Below, one piece after another: positions 8,507-17,678 of a stretch of DNA of 64,000 bases. The notes under the pieces were generated by a model. That model had not been told where the DNA came from. It did not search any database and worked only from the letters and a program-made list of their open reading frames with translations. This DNA comes from Chitinispirillaceae bacterium (GTDB lineage Bacteria; Fibrobacterota; Chitinivibrionia; Chitinivibrionales; Chitinispirillaceae). The stretch lies in assembly GCA_016929595.1 (NCBI GenBank), contig JAFGIN010000220.1, forward strand, positions 1 to 64,000, given 5' to 3'. Position numbers and translations under genes: made by a program. Position 1 is the stretch's first letter; the number at the start of each line of letters is the position of its first letter.

Positions 8507-8587
8507 AAGGTGTTGATATCATTATAAGCAAACCGCCGGGTTGAAGTATATTCCATGTGTATATATGACCGAAAGGGGTTTCAACGC

Positions 8588-9937
8588 ATGATACAAAAGA
8601 CAAGGATTCATCTTCTCAACAGTAATCAATTACAGAATAAAAGTTACGTTCTTTACTGGATGCAGCAATCGCAACGGGTCGATTATAATCATGCCCTTGA
8701 ATATGCTGTGATAGAATCGAACAGGGTGAATCTTCCTCTGATTGTGCTGTTCTGTTTAACACCGGATTTCCCGGATGCAAATTACAGGCACTACGAGTTT
8801 ATGGCACAGGGACTTATAGAAGTGAAAAAGTCTCTGCATGAACGAGGTATAAACATGTTTATGGTTAATGGAGATCCTGTCAAAGAGGTTGTATTGGTAG
8901 CTTTGAATGCAGCGCTTCTTATTACAGATCGGGGATATCTACGTTTGCAGCGTCAATGGAGAATGAATGTCGCAGCCGCTGTAAAGTGCGCCATGATAGA
9001 GATTGAATCTGAGTGTATAGTTCCGGTTGAAACGGTATCGTCAAAAGAAGAGTATACAGCTGGAACGCTGCGGCCAAAAATTCAGCGATTACTACGCGAA
9101 TATCTTGTACCCTTAAAACATAATTCTGTAAAGAGAGATTCGCTCACAGCAAAATGTGATGCGGCATTATTTCCTGCTTCAACAAAAGAAATAATACGAT
9201 TAGTAAAACCCAATATGACTGTTCCTGCTGTGAAATGGCTCTCTGGCGGTTACATCGCAGCATCAGAGCGATTGAGCAGTTTCATTAATCATAAACTTGA
9301 CAAATTCGGTTCTTTGCGTAATGATCCATCAATGGATTACAGCTCAGGTTTAAGCTCGTATATCCATTTCGGACAGATTTCTACATTGCAGATAGCCCTT
9401 GAAGTCAATAAAACCCACAGTCCGGGAAAAGATGTTTTTCTTGAGGAGCTCATTGTCAGAAGGGAGCTTGCGTATAATTTCGTATGGTATAATAAAAACT
9501 ACGATTCTTACAAATCTCTTCCATCATGGGCTGCAAATACACTGGAAACCCACCGGACTGATACAAGAAAGCCGTGGTACTCAGAAACACAGCTGGAAAA
9601 GGCGTCAACGTATGATCCATACTGGAATGCAGCACAACGAGAAATGCATATTCGCGGAAAGATGCATGGATATATGCGAATGTATTGGGGGAAAAAGTTG
9701 ATAGAATGGATGAGCTCTCCTGCCGATGCGTATGCATTTGCACTGTATTTGAATAACAAGTATGAACTTGATGGAAGAGATCCAAACGGGTTTGCCGGCG
9801 TCGCATGGTGTTTTGGTAAACATGATCGCGCCTGGAAAGAACGCCCTGTTTTTGGAAAAGTGCGCTACATGAATGCATCAGGGCTTGAGAGAAAATTTGA
9901 CATCGATGCGTACGTGTCAAAAATCGAAGCATTATGA
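8588..9937 (+). CDS. phr: Class II CPD photolyase
   Basis: Deoxyribodipyrimidine photolyase, a cytoplasmic FAD enzyme that uses blue/near-UV light to split cyclobutane pyrimidine dimers. Class II hallmarks are clear: SYVLYWMQQSQRVDYNHAL near the N-terminus, EELIVRRELAYNFVWYN, HGYMRMYWGKKLIEW, and the C-terminal NNKYELDGRDPNGFAG and WCFGKHDRAW. From the ATG at 8588 it is 449 residues, normal for the class. That start has an AAAGGGG ribosome site about nine bases upstream; an in-frame ATG at 8555 has none. It converges with the metalloenzyme gene, with 10 bases between stops. Its presence suggests the organism meets sunlight at times despite anaerobe-like neighbours. Confidence 0.95.
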   Translation: MIQKTRIHLLNSNQLQNKSYVLYWMQQSQRVDYNHALEYAVIESNRVNLPLIVLFCLTPDFPDANYRHYEFMAQGLIEVKKSLHERGINMFMVNGDPVKEVVLVALNAALLITDRGYLRLQRQWRMNVAAAVKCAMIEIESECIVPVETVSSKEEYTAGTLRPKIQRLLREYLVPLKHNSVKRDSLTAKCDAALFPASTKEIIRLVKPNMTVPAVKWLSGGYIAASERLSSFINHKLDKFGSLRNDPSMDYSSGLSSYIHFGQISTLQIALEVNKTHSPGKDVFLEELIVRRELAYNFVWYNKNYDSYKSLPSWAANTLETHRTDTRKPWYSETQLEKASTYDPYWNAAQREMHIRGKMHGYMRMYWGKKLIEWMSSPADAYAFALYLNNKYELDGRDPNGFAGVAWCFGKHDRAWKERPVFGKVRYMNASGLERKFDIDAYVSKIEAL

Positions 9938-9947
9938 GCCCTGTGTG

Positions 9948-10838
9948 TCAGCTGCAGAGATAGTTGATTATTGCAGGAGTGACCTGGTCGATTGCCAAGA
10001 CATGTTTCAGTGATGCTGAGGCTGGGCCGATTGAGATCAGCGGTACAGGATTTTCGGTATGCGATCCTTTTGAACAGTTTTCGATATTACCATGATCACT
10101 GCAAATCATAACCGAGGTATTTTCTTCCCTGGATGAAAAAACGCCTTCAAGAAACCTGTCAAGTTTCAGTAAGAACTGCTTCGCTGCATCCATGTCACAG
10201 GCATGTCCAATCAAATCAGATTCAAAACATTCAAATAATACAAAGTCGTTTTCTCTGGCAATCCGGGCAAGATGGGTGCCTGCTTCAAATGGATCAATTG
10301 GTTCGGGAGCGGGGTCTGTTTTTCCTTTCAGTGAAGTACGTGTGATATCCCAGTAAACAGCATTGTTGTTAAGAAGTTCAGATATCATTCGGAATGGAAT
10401 ACCGGCAGCCTTTACACAATGTGTGGTAACACTGTAAGATACATCCGTTTTTTTGAAATATGTTTCAGTGTATGCGTTTGCAAATGTTGCACGTAATCCT
10501 GCATAAGTAAGTGTTTTAAGTATTGAATACTTTTGAATAATAGAGACAAGTCTGGAATCAGGGAATGCGGGCAGGTGGTATCCAAGAAATGCCTGGGCAT
10601 TTTTTCCTGTCAACAGTGACGTTTGTCCGGTTGCACTTTGTGGAATCCCCTCGATTCCTAGAATGGCATCAATACCTGCGAAATGACAGTTACCGGATGT
10701 ATTGTTTGTTCCTGCAATCAGTTTTGTGTGCAGCCGGGATTCCAGTGCTGGTATACCATATAAGGCCAGCGGGTTTGTTTCGCACTCTTCTCCGAGTCCG
10801 AAACCATCAAGAAAGATGAAAATTACAGATTTTTCCAA
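9948..10838 (-). CDS. Alkaline-phosphatase-superfamily metalloenzyme (phosphomutase-like)
   Basis: A compact member of the superfamily holding cofactor-independent phosphoglycerate mutase and phosphopentomutase. Metal-ligand motifs are visible: FIFLDGFGLG at the N-terminus, SATGQTSLLTG with the nucleophile Ser/Thr, FECFESDLIGHACD, SDHGNIE and GSHTENPVPLI. Substrate cannot be told; at about 296 residues it lacks the large inserted domain of true iPGM. I chose the TTG at 10838, which has GAGGAA upstream and starts directly at the first core strand (EKSVIFIF). An ATG at 10907 would add 23 residues encoded partly by an inverted-repeat element and looks less likely. Confidence 0.75.
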   Translation of the reverse strand: MEKSVIFIFLDGFGLGEECETNPLALYGIPALESRLHTKLIAGTNNTSGNCHFAGIDAILGIEGIPQSATGQTSLLTGKNAQAFLGYHLPAFPDSRLVSIIQKYSILKTLTYAGLRATFANAYTETYFKKTDVSYSVTTHCVKAAGIPFRMISELLNNNAVYWDITRTSLKGKTDPAPEPIDPFEAGTHLARIARENDFVLFECFESDLIGHACDMDAAKQFLLKLDRFLEGVFSSREENTSVMICSDHGNIENCSKGSHTENPVPLISIGPASASLKHVLAIDQVTPAIINYLCS

Positions 10839-10874
10839 AAAATGTTCCTCAAATAGTTTATCGTCAGGTATTAG

Positions 10875-10966
10875 TTCTACATTGTTAGAATACCAAAATA
10901 GCATCACCCGGTCCTTGATTCCGAGTTTGGGATCGATGACCGGTGTGTAATTCTAACAATGTAGAA
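10875..10966. repeat. Long inverted repeat with 17-bp perfect arms
   Basis: TTCTACATTGTTAGAAT (10875-10891) is exactly inverted at 10950-10966. Inside, near-complementary CACCCGGTC and GACCGGTGTG extend the pairing. It looks like a small palindromic or MITE-like element between the metalloenzyme and methyltransferase genes. Confidence 0.75.
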
Positions 10967-11003
10967 TACAATAAGGGTAATTGGTTCTTCAAGGATACAT
11001 TAA

Positions 11004-12113
11004 TCAGAATAATGAAATCTGCTCTTCCTGCGGAGAACGCAATTTTTTTACCGGGGGTTTCGAATCATATTTTCCCAATGGTTTATACTCTATAACTGTT
11101 GTATCAGTTCCATTCTGTGACGACCCTTCAATTGAAAACAGTTGCAGTTCTTTTTCCTGTCCGGTAATAACCGGGAATCCGTGGTTGGCGTTAAAATATT
11201 TTGGCGTATCTTTATTTTTTGAATACTCTTTAATGAACTGAAGGTGTGAAGAGATGCGACTGGTTGTTGGCTCTGTTGCATACGGGATGAACGATTGAAT
11301 GCGTTTTTCAATATGTTCGCGAAACGCGGGATCTATTTCTATTCCGATGCTGTTTCGCCCTGATGCTATTGCTGCCAGAGTGGTCGTTCCGGTCCCCATG
11401 AATGGATCGAGAACGGTATCGTTATAAAGAGAATACATGTTAATAAGACGGTGAGCAAGTTCAAATGGGTAGGCTGCACTTCGTCCTCGCAGATCGGTAT
11501 TATAAAGTGTTTGACGAGTGCCTTTGAAATCCCAGAGATCGGAAAACCAGGCATTTCGTTCCTCCCAGAACAGTGCGCTGCGCATTCGTGCAAGTTTTTC
11601 TTCTGCACGTTTAAATACGCGCTTGTTTCCTTTGCGAAAGATGAGAATGTATTCATGTTCAAGAGTTACATAGGCACCTGCCGGAAGCATCCCTGATCCC
11701 ATAAATTTATTTGGCGCATTGGTCTGCTTTCGCCATAACACTAAAGGAAGTGGATCAAACCCAAGCTTCAGACAGGATGCAATAATTCGTGCATGGTTCG
11801 GGTATAAGGAAAACCGCTCTGATATCGTCCGCACAGCATCACCAACGTTAATACAGAGAAAAGATTCGTTTTTTAAAATCCGGTACATTTCTGCCCAGAC
11901 TTTATCGAGCTCCAGATGCATCAGCTCAAAAGCTTCTGAACGTTTTTCTGATTCTAACGTGATTTTGATATCATCAGAAAAGGATGAAAAAAGACCATCC
12001 CACATCTCAATCATAGGATAGGGAGGGGATGTAACAACGAGATCGACTGATTCAGGTTTAACATATGTGACATTACGTGAATCATTAAATAGAATGGTAT
12101 GAGTTGAAATCAT
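11004..12113 (-). CDS. Orphan DNA methyltransferase (SPPY type)
   Basis: 369 residues. Catalytic motif IV is TSPPYP (28-33) and the AdoMet-binding motif I is DPFMGTGTT (236-244), the order of beta-class amino-methyltransferases. S/T-S-P-P-Y is typical of N4-cytosine enzymes, though some N6-adenine enzymes share it. A linker (FMGSGMLPAGAY, EHEYILIFRKG) matches the family. The C-terminal 100 residues are extra and less conserved-looking. No restriction endonuclease lies beside it, so it is an orphan or regulatory/epigenetic methylase, or the remains of a restriction system. No clear ribosome site is seen upstream of the ATG. Confidence 0.88.
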   Translation of the reverse strand: MISTHTILFNDSRNVTYVKPESVDLVVTSPPYPMIEMWDGLFSSFSDDIKITLESEKRSEAFELMHLELDKVWAEMYRILKNESFLCINVGDAVRTISERFSLYPNHARIIASCLKLGFDPLPLVLWRKQTNAPNKFMGSGMLPAGAYVTLEHEYILIFRKGNKRVFKRAEEKLARMRSALFWEERNAWFSDLWDFKGTRQTLYNTDLRGRSAAYPFELAHRLINMYSLYNDTVLDPFMGTGTTTLAAIASGRNSIGIEIDPAFREHIEKRIQSFIPYATEPTTSRISSHLQFIKEYSKNKDTPKYFNANHGFPVITGQEKELQLFSIEGSSQNGTDTTVIEYKPLGKYDSKPPVKKLRSPQEEQISLF

Positions 12114-12477
12114 TTTTTTTCCGAAAGTTTGTTATTATTGCGGGTATCCATCCCGAGCTCGGGATGAATACTGGATTCTGACTCCTGATTAGTAATGTAA
12201 AATACTTTGTTTCTACTCAGGAGGTATCCAGAATTCATTAGTCATCCTACCAAGCGGGAAGAATTCGAAAAAAAAATACCTGCAATGGGGTGTGCTAACT
12301 GTTAAACTCAGTTTTTCTTCTGAATTCTTGATTCTTGTATTCTGAGCAGTAATAAATACTTTTTGGTTTAAGTTATTTTATCGACTATGTTTTTTTGTAT
12401 AAAAGAACAGGCAATGCTGGCAAAGTATTTGCTGTTATGTCATTTTGATAATTTTTCACAAGAAACGAGGTTTTTTT
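12114..12477. other. Intergenic stretch with perfect 18-bp palindrome
   Basis: No gene seen. CATCCCGAGCTCGGGATG at 12149-12166 is a perfect palindrome. The surroundings hold imperfect repeats of TATCCAGAATTC type (12229-12239). Confidence 0.6.
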
Positions 12478-13338
12478 ATGATGAAGTCTTTCAGAAACAT
12501 TATGGTAGTCCTGATCTCTGGTGTTATGTCGGTCTCTGCATTGGAAAGTTCTGATGCAACCAGCAGCAGTCAAGCTGGTAAAAAAGGGCCTCTCAAAGTT
12601 GAATTAACTGCAGAACTGGGGTTTCTTTCAGTTCTGGATCACAAAATTCAGTTTGGAAGGGGTGGGACCTATTTTGATTATAATAAAACAGGTGGTCAGG
12701 ATGTATTGTTTCCGTTCAATCGTTTAAGTATAAATACACAATGGAAACGAAACACTTTTGTATTATTATACCAGCCTTTAGGTCTGGAGACTGAAGAACT
12801 GGTGGATAGGGATCTGGTAATTGATGGTATGACATTTCCGGCACAAAGCGGGGTAAAGTTTTTCTATAATTTTCCTTTTTACCGGTTCAGCTATCTTTAT
12901 GAGGTTGTTCCTGAAGGACAATGGAACGTTGGGCTGGGGGTCTCTCTTCAGATACGAAATGCAACGATCACATTTGAGTCTACTGATGGAGAGCGGTTCA
13001 GGACTAACCGTGATCTAGGGCTTGTTCCAGCACTCAAAGCTCGTATACGGTACAACCTCAATGAGATGTTCTGGCTGGCAACAGAACTTGACGGGATCTA
13101 TGCCCCGGTAAGTTATCTAAATGGTGATGATAATGATGTTACAGGGGCTATACTTGATGCAAGCATACGGGCTGGATATACACACAATAAAGGCTATACG
13201 GCATTCCTGAATGTCAGGTATATTGGTGGTGGCGCAGAGGGACAATCTGACAATTATGAGTTCCCATCGGATGGGTATGTGAAAAACTGGCTGCATTTTC
13301 TTGCCGTGAGCGTAGGGTTTTCATGGGAGATTTTTTGA
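12478..13338 (+). CDS. Probable outer-membrane beta-barrel protein
   Basis: 286 residues from the ATG at 12478, which follows GAGG at proper spacing and starts a classical signal peptide (MMKSFRNIMV, cleavage near SVSA). The mature chain is rich in alternating hydrophobic/polar beta segments and aromatic residues (NVGLGVSLQIRNATITF, GYTAFLNVRYIGGGAE), contains no Cys and ends in Phe (SVGFSWEIF), the C-terminal signal used by the Bam machinery. This suggests a barrel of about 10-12 strands. Transport or structural function is unknown. An in-frame ATG at 12445 would place 11 charged residues before the signal and is rejected. Confidence 0.75.
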   Translation: MMKSFRNIMVVLISGVMSVSALESSDATSSSQAGKKGPLKVELTAELGFLSVLDHKIQFGRGGTYFDYNKTGGQDVLFPFNRLSINTQWKRNTFVLLYQPLGLETEELVDRDLVIDGMTFPAQSGVKFFYNFPFYRFSYLYEVVPEGQWNVGLGVSLQIRNATITFESTDGERFRTNRDLGLVPALKARIRYNLNEMFWLATELDGIYAPVSYLNGDDNDVTGAILDASIRAGYTHNKGYTAFLNVRYIGGGAEGQSDNYEFPSDGYVKNWLHFLAVSVGFSWEIF

Positions 13339-13406
13339 AGATTTTGACTGCGTATGAGCCTCTACTAATGGCGGGATACTTAAAAAACTAAAGGTTTCGC
13401 TAAAAA

Positions 13407-13451
13407 AGTAACGGGCTGAAAACAGTAGCGATTTGTTTTCAGCCTGTTACT
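13407..13451 (-). terminator. Strong hairpin terminator for the fapA operon
   Basis: 17-bp stem AGTAACGGGCTGAAAAC (13407-13423) with GTTTTCAGCCTGTTACT (13435-13451), one G-U pair. On the minus strand it is followed by a T-rich run (CTTTTTTAG), matching the leftward operon that ends at 13475; it may also stop rightward transcription from 12478-13338. Confidence 0.8.
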
Positions 13452-13474
13452 TTGAGAACTGACTGAAGAATTTT

Positions 13475-15337
13475 TCAATAAAACCGGCAACCGATTCTTC
13501 CACCCTCTGTATCTTCATAAAATTTAACATTAGAACGCGGTTTTACAATTGTAGTATGGAACTTTCTGATTTTAATGAGTACATCACTGTAGCATGTCTC
13601 AAGAACTTTCACAAAACAAGCCTCAGAGTATTCGGAAGTTTCAACGAGCTGTGAAATTTTAGCATTGATTAGTTTAAGGTTCATATCAATTTCACTTCTC
13701 TTTTCAAGTGCTTTGACAACCAGTGGTTTTCGTGATACAGCAAGTCCAGGATTGCATTTAAATGCGGCGTATACCGTTTTTAGCGTATCATCAATCTTCT
13801 TAAGGTTTGCAGACAGCAATTTTACAACATCCATGAATTCGGTAATTTTTTTCTTGGCTATAAAATCGGTACCGGCTTCAACATATGTTTTTACACCCTG
13901 TTCGGACCCCAGCGATTTTACATCAAAACCACGAAGTGCATATGCTTCTCCCCCAATGAGTGTACCGCGCTTTTGGGTAAGGCAAAGCTGGTTTGTAGTT
14001 GCAATGTAACTGTTGATAGCAAAATTACCGATTTCAATAATCCCCTGTGCTTCAAGATGGCCGTTTTGAACATATTCAACAAAAATATCCCTTCCTGCAC
14101 AAATATTGCCTTTACCTTTGCCCTGTATTCCACCCTTAACAAAAACGTCTCTTCCAGCCTCCAGTCTGGCAGCTTCCACATTTCTCATTACGATAATATC
14201 ACCTTCGGCCTTTACTTCGAAACCATCAGGTACATTACCGGTAATAATGACGGTACCGTTAAAAGTGACATTTCCAGTAGAATAATCGATATCACCCTTA
14301 ACAATGTAGGTATCGACAACTTCAAGTGTCGGTTTGTTATACAAAAGGCAACCCTTACAGGATGCAAAAAACTGCTTTTTATCATCAGAAAGCTTAACTC
14401 CCTTTCCTGCAACCAGATTTGCGGGTTTACCATTTTCTGCTTTTACCGGGTAATTGAAAACATCAGAACCTGCGATCCCCTCTTTCGGGTCAGTCAAAGA
14501 AGCCAGTAATTGTCCATCCTGAGCCATAAGAATTTCAGCCATGCTTTTATAGTCAATTCTTCCATCAGGAAGTATTTTGAAGTCGTAATCCCTTTTTTCT
14601 GCATTGAAATGTAATTCTATACTGCCGTCTGAACCATGTATGGGAGGAATTCCTTGTGCGACAATAACGCCTTTTTGCGGAGTAAGACTCTCATTGGCTG
14701 AATTAACTGCTTTCTCAATCGCAACAATGTCAATACCTTTGAGAATTTTCTGTTTTTTCAAAGCATCCCTGACTGCGTTTATGGAAAGCTCTTCACCATT
14801 ACCATATGCAGGTGTACAATCCATTCGTACCACCATCTTATCATCTGAAACGTGTAGTTGTATGGAGTGGTCTATATCTGATGAAACTATGTGCAGCACA
14901 TCATCCAGAATAACAAGCCAACCACGGCAGATAGAAAATATTTCAAGTTTTGTATCTGTCTCCTTTATTTCCGTGTTCCGTCCTACTGAAATCTTTGCCA
15001 GCCCCTTGAGATCTTTTATTCCGATAAGGGTGTTATTTTCGACTGGCTTGAGCGGAAGGAGTTCATTGATATCGATAGAATCCAGATTTGTACCCTTGGG
15101 CATTCTCCTGAATTCAACTCCAGGCTGCAGTACGGTATTTTTAATATCGAGATTTCTGCTATGTTGAGCCCTGTTAATCACAACCGGCGTGTCTGATGCT
15201 ATGCCTCTTTCTCTCAGTTCATCGGTGGAAATACCATCAATGATTTCATTGAGCTCGATTGCATCCAGTTGCTCTTTGAGGCGTGCGAATAAATCATCCG
15301 CATCTTCAGTTTCTTTTGAATTTTTTTCCATAGTCAT
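13475..15337 (-). CDS. fapA: FapA-like polymerising protein (DUF342)
   Basis: 620 residues of the FapA/DUF342 family. The core (about 240-490) has the right-handed beta-helix-like pattern typical of it: VKGDIDYSTGNVTFNGTVII, TGNVPDGFEVKAEGDIIV, GRDVFVKGGIQGKGKGNI and AGRDIFVEYVQNG. The C-terminal 130 residues are predicted helical/coiled coil. In Vibrio, FapA affects flagellar assembly and polar signalling; in many bacteria the role is unknown. It is the last gene of a leftward block whose upstream members are HDOD, histidine kinase and receiver proteins, suggesting a polar or motility output. Its start lies 10 bases after the HDOD stop; Met 3 is an alternative start. Confidence 0.85.
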   Translation of the reverse strand: MTMEKNSKETEDADDLFARLKEQLDAIELNEIIDGISTDELRERGIASDTPVVINRAQHSRNLDIKNTVLQPGVEFRRMPKGTNLDSIDINELLPLKPVENNTLIGIKDLKGLAKISVGRNTEIKETDTKLEIFSICRGWLVILDDVLHIVSSDIDHSIQLHVSDDKMVVRMDCTPAYGNGEELSINAVRDALKKQKILKGIDIVAIEKAVNSANESLTPQKGVIVAQGIPPIHGSDGSIELHFNAEKRDYDFKILPDGRIDYKSMAEILMAQDGQLLASLTDPKEGIAGSDVFNYPVKAENGKPANLVAGKGVKLSDDKKQFFASCKGCLLYNKPTLEVVDTYIVKGDIDYSTGNVTFNGTVIITGNVPDGFEVKAEGDIIVMRNVEAARLEAGRDVFVKGGIQGKGKGNICAGRDIFVEYVQNGHLEAQGIIEIGNFAINSYIATTNQLCLTQKRGTLIGGEAYALRGFDVKSLGSEQGVKTYVEAGTDFIAKKKITEFMDVVKLLSANLKKIDDTLKTVYAAFKCNPGLAVSRKPLVVKALEKRSEIDMNLKLINAKISQLVETSEYSEACFVKVLETCYSDVLIKIRKFHTTIVKPRSNVKFYEDTEGGRIGCRFY

Positions 15338-15347
15338 ATCGATATTT

Positions 15348-16211
15348 TCAGATTCCCCATTCTCTAACTACAGTAGCAACCGTATTTTGCGTTTCCTCCC
15401 ATACAGGAATTATGTCCGATTCAGTGATTCCAAGACGGTGAAGTATTACTCGTGAACCTTTTGCTGGTTCCCCTTTAAGTCCGATATGGTAACCCTTACT
15501 TTGAATAAACGAATCAGAAATATGTACTGTGAAAAGAATGTCCAGAATTGATGGTGGTATGTTAAGTGCGAATAATGGAGTATGGTGGTACTTGATGCTT
15601 AATGAAAGTAGTTCCGGTATATGCCATTTTTGTGAAAGGTACTCACCAATATCGCAATGCGTTACTTGTATTATGGCTATTTCGGTCTCTGTATAATCCG
15701 TATGGTTTTTCGTATATTCCTGTAAAATAGAAATAAATTTTTCATGAAAGAACTGGTCAAGCACAAGTATGCCGATATCATGAAGTAAGCCGGCCATGAA
15801 ATAATCTTCAGGTTCCCCACATTTTCTTAATCTGGAAATTCCTCTGGAAAGAACAGCACAGGCGAATGTATGCATCCAGAATTTCTGGCGATCAAAGATA
15901 GAAGGCTTACCCGGATTGTCGAATGCTTTAATTACAGCAACTCCGGTTACAAGATTTTTGACAGTATTGAGCCCCAGAAGTGTTATTGCCTGTTGAATAG
16001 AGGAAACCCTTCCCTGCAGCCCATAGAACGCCGAATTTACAAGGCGGATTACTCTTGATGCAATTGCCTGGTCACGTGCAATTACTGCAGCGATCTGTGC
16101 CATACTTGAGCGGTTACTTGCAATCAGTTGATTTATTTGGTTGACAACTACCGGAAGTGTTGGCAGCTTGTCGATCAAATCCAGCTGTTGAAGTATTGGC
16201 AGTTCATTCAT
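15348..16211 (-). CDS. HDOD-domain signalling protein
   Basis: 287 residues; the HDOD domain spans about 10-210 (DKLPTLPVVVNQINQLI, VIRLVNSAFYGL, AITLLGLNTVKNLV). An HD-like GLLHDIGILVLDQFF and later YHHTP are present, but HDOD proteins usually lack phosphohydrolase activity and act as scaffolds in c-di-GMP, motility or two-component pathways. The start overlaps the upstream kinase gene by eight bases and fapA follows 10 bases downstream, so translation is probably coupled. Confidence 0.9.
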   Translation of the reverse strand: MNELPILQQLDLIDKLPTLPVVVNQINQLIASNRSSMAQIAAVIARDQAIASRVIRLVNSAFYGLQGRVSSIQQAITLLGLNTVKNLVTGVAVIKAFDNPGKPSIFDRQKFWMHTFACAVLSRGISRLRKCGEPEDYFMAGLLHDIGILVLDQFFHEKFISILQEYTKNHTDYTETEIAIIQVTHCDIGEYLSQKWHIPELLSLSIKYHHTPLFALNIPPSILDILFTVHISDSFIQSKGYHIGLKGEPAKGSRVILHRLGITESDIIPVWEETQNTVATVVREWGI

Positions 16212-17247
16212 GAGATGATATACTCCCGGAAGGCACTGTCAATATAACAGTTGTTCCCTGATTTTGTACACTTTCAATCGAAATCGAACCGGACATCGAT
16301 TCCATCCATGCGCGGGAAATAAAGAGACCTAACCCATTTCCCTGAACCGTGCGGTTTACCTGATTATCTTCTCTGAAATATTTTGTAAATAACATTGGAA
16401 TAGTATCTTCTGCTATTCCAATTCCGAAATCTTTTATTTTAATAGTGCAAAGATCATCTATCAGGAAAATTGATGTTGAAACAATATCTTTGGAGAAAAC
16501 GAGTGCATTGTCAATGAGTAATTCCAGTACACGGCAAAACCTCTGAAAGTCTGCAAATACAGGAGTGCTCAGAGCGCCTTCAATCTTAACTCGTGTAATG
16601 ATATCCTTGTGCAGAAGAAGTAATTTTTTAAGAGCCGCTTCAATGGCATTTCCAGCAGTAAAATGTTCGTATTTTATATCATCCTGCTCAAGTCCGGTCT
16701 CGATAATGAAGAGGTCACGCAGGCTATTGAGCAAGTGGTTTAATCTGTCGATCTCATGTCTTCCCATTTCAAGTACTTCGCGGGCCTCATCGGTCATTGT
16801 TTGAGATTGGTATTCGTGAAGAACCGATAGTGAAGTCTGAAGTGTTGCAAGCGGACTGCGGATTTTGTGAAGGATCGCACTTATAAATTCCTTTTTCACT
16901 TCCTCAAGTCGTTTCAGTGAAAAAACATCTGAAATGGAAACGATGGTCTGTTTACCCTGATCGAGAAGACCAGATGTCCTATTTATTCCGCAGTGCAAAC
17001 ACCTTCCTGACTTAAAAATTTCAATATGAGACTGTTTTCTTACTTCAGCATCCCTGATAGCCTGTGATAGTTCGTATCCTAAAGTCGTTTCAATTGAGGT
17101 CTGAAGAAGGATTTCCTCTACTGAAGTTCCGAGTAGTTTAAGCGCTTGTTTATTGAAAACAAGGATGTTTTCAGAGCCATCAATGATAAGGATTCCTTCC
17201 GGGACATTATCTGCAAATGCCTGCAATTTAGCGATATCATCCTGCAT
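16204..17247 (-). CDS. PAS sensor histidine kinase
   Basis: 347 residues without membrane segments, hence a soluble kinase. PAS domain at 5-110 (VPEGILIIDGSENILVFNKQ), H-box at 120-135 (ISAILHKIRSPLATL) with phosphoacceptor His 127 followed by Lys instead of the usual Glu, then a HATPase domain with N-box ELLIDNALVFS, G1 DFGIGI and G2 GNGLGLF. PAS Cys 83 and 86 (CLHC) might bind metal or sense redox. A ribosome site GGAAGG is present. The response regulator lies five bases upstream in the same operon and is the likely partner. Confidence 0.9.
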   Translation of the reverse strand: MQDDIAKLQAFADNVPEGILIIDGSENILVFNKQALKLLGTSVEEILLQTSIETTLGYELSQAIRDAEVRKQSHIEIFKSGRCLHCGINRTSGLLDQGKQTIVSISDVFSLKRLEEVKKEFISAILHKIRSPLATLQTSLSVLHEYQSQTMTDEAREVLEMGRHEIDRLNHLLNSLRDLFIIETGLEQDDIKYEHFTAGNAIEAALKKLLLLHKDIITRVKIEGALSTPVFADFQRFCRVLELLIDNALVFSKDIVSTSIFLIDDLCTIKIKDFGIGIAEDTIPMLFTKYFREDNQVNRTVQGNGLGLFISRAWMESMSGSISIESVQNQGTTVILTVPSGSISSHE

Positions 17248-17252
17248 ATGAA

Positions 17253-17642
17253 TCAGCCTTCCATACGGTTATTCTGTTCAAGGATTTTTAATAACGTTGA
17301 AGCGAGGAGTCGGGGATCCACAGGTTTGGTAATCATATCAACCGCACCTTTTTCCCTGGCCAGAGCTGTTCCATTTGAATATTCTCTTGCAGTAAATATT
17401 ACTACTGGAATCCGGCTTGTACCGGAGCTACCTTTAAGGCGTTTCAATATTTCCCACCCATCAATACCAGGCATCATTATATCCAGAAGGATAATATCAG
17501 GGTGAAAGCTGTCAGCTAATTCAAGTCCTTTAATTCCATCTCGTGCGCCAAGAGTGTCAAAGCCCTTATAATTTAAAGAAAGACGCATGGATTTGATAAG
17601 CAAATCTTCATCGTCAATGATAAGTATTTTCCATTGTTGCAT
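17253..17642 (-). CDS. Single-domain response regulator
   Basis: 129-residue receiver domain with DDE (10-12), phosphoacceptor D54 in LLDIMMPG, T84 in FTARE and K106 in TKP. No output domain. It is preceded by a perfect AAGGAG site, lies just downstream of the REC-PAS-kinase gene and just upstream of the soluble kinase, so it may relay phosphate between the two. Confidence 0.92.
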   Translation of the reverse strand: MQQWKILIIDDEDLLIKSMRLSLNYKGFDTLGARDGIKGLELADSFHPDIILLDIMMPGIDGWEILKRLKGSSGTSRIPVVIFTAREYSNGTALAREKGAVDMITKPVDPRLLASTLLKILEQNNRMEG

Positions 17643-17678
17643 TTATAACTCCTTATAAATAATACATGTTTTTTGAAG

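Noticed and set aside
9456-9932. 158-codon antisense frame in the photolyase gene
   Set aside because: Class II photolyase motifs occupy the plus strand throughout; the antisense frame has no family features.
13973-15167. Plus-strand frames of 178 and 187 codons
   Set aside because: Antisense to FapA, whose beta-helix pattern and motifs are clear; Ser/Phe-rich shadow composition.
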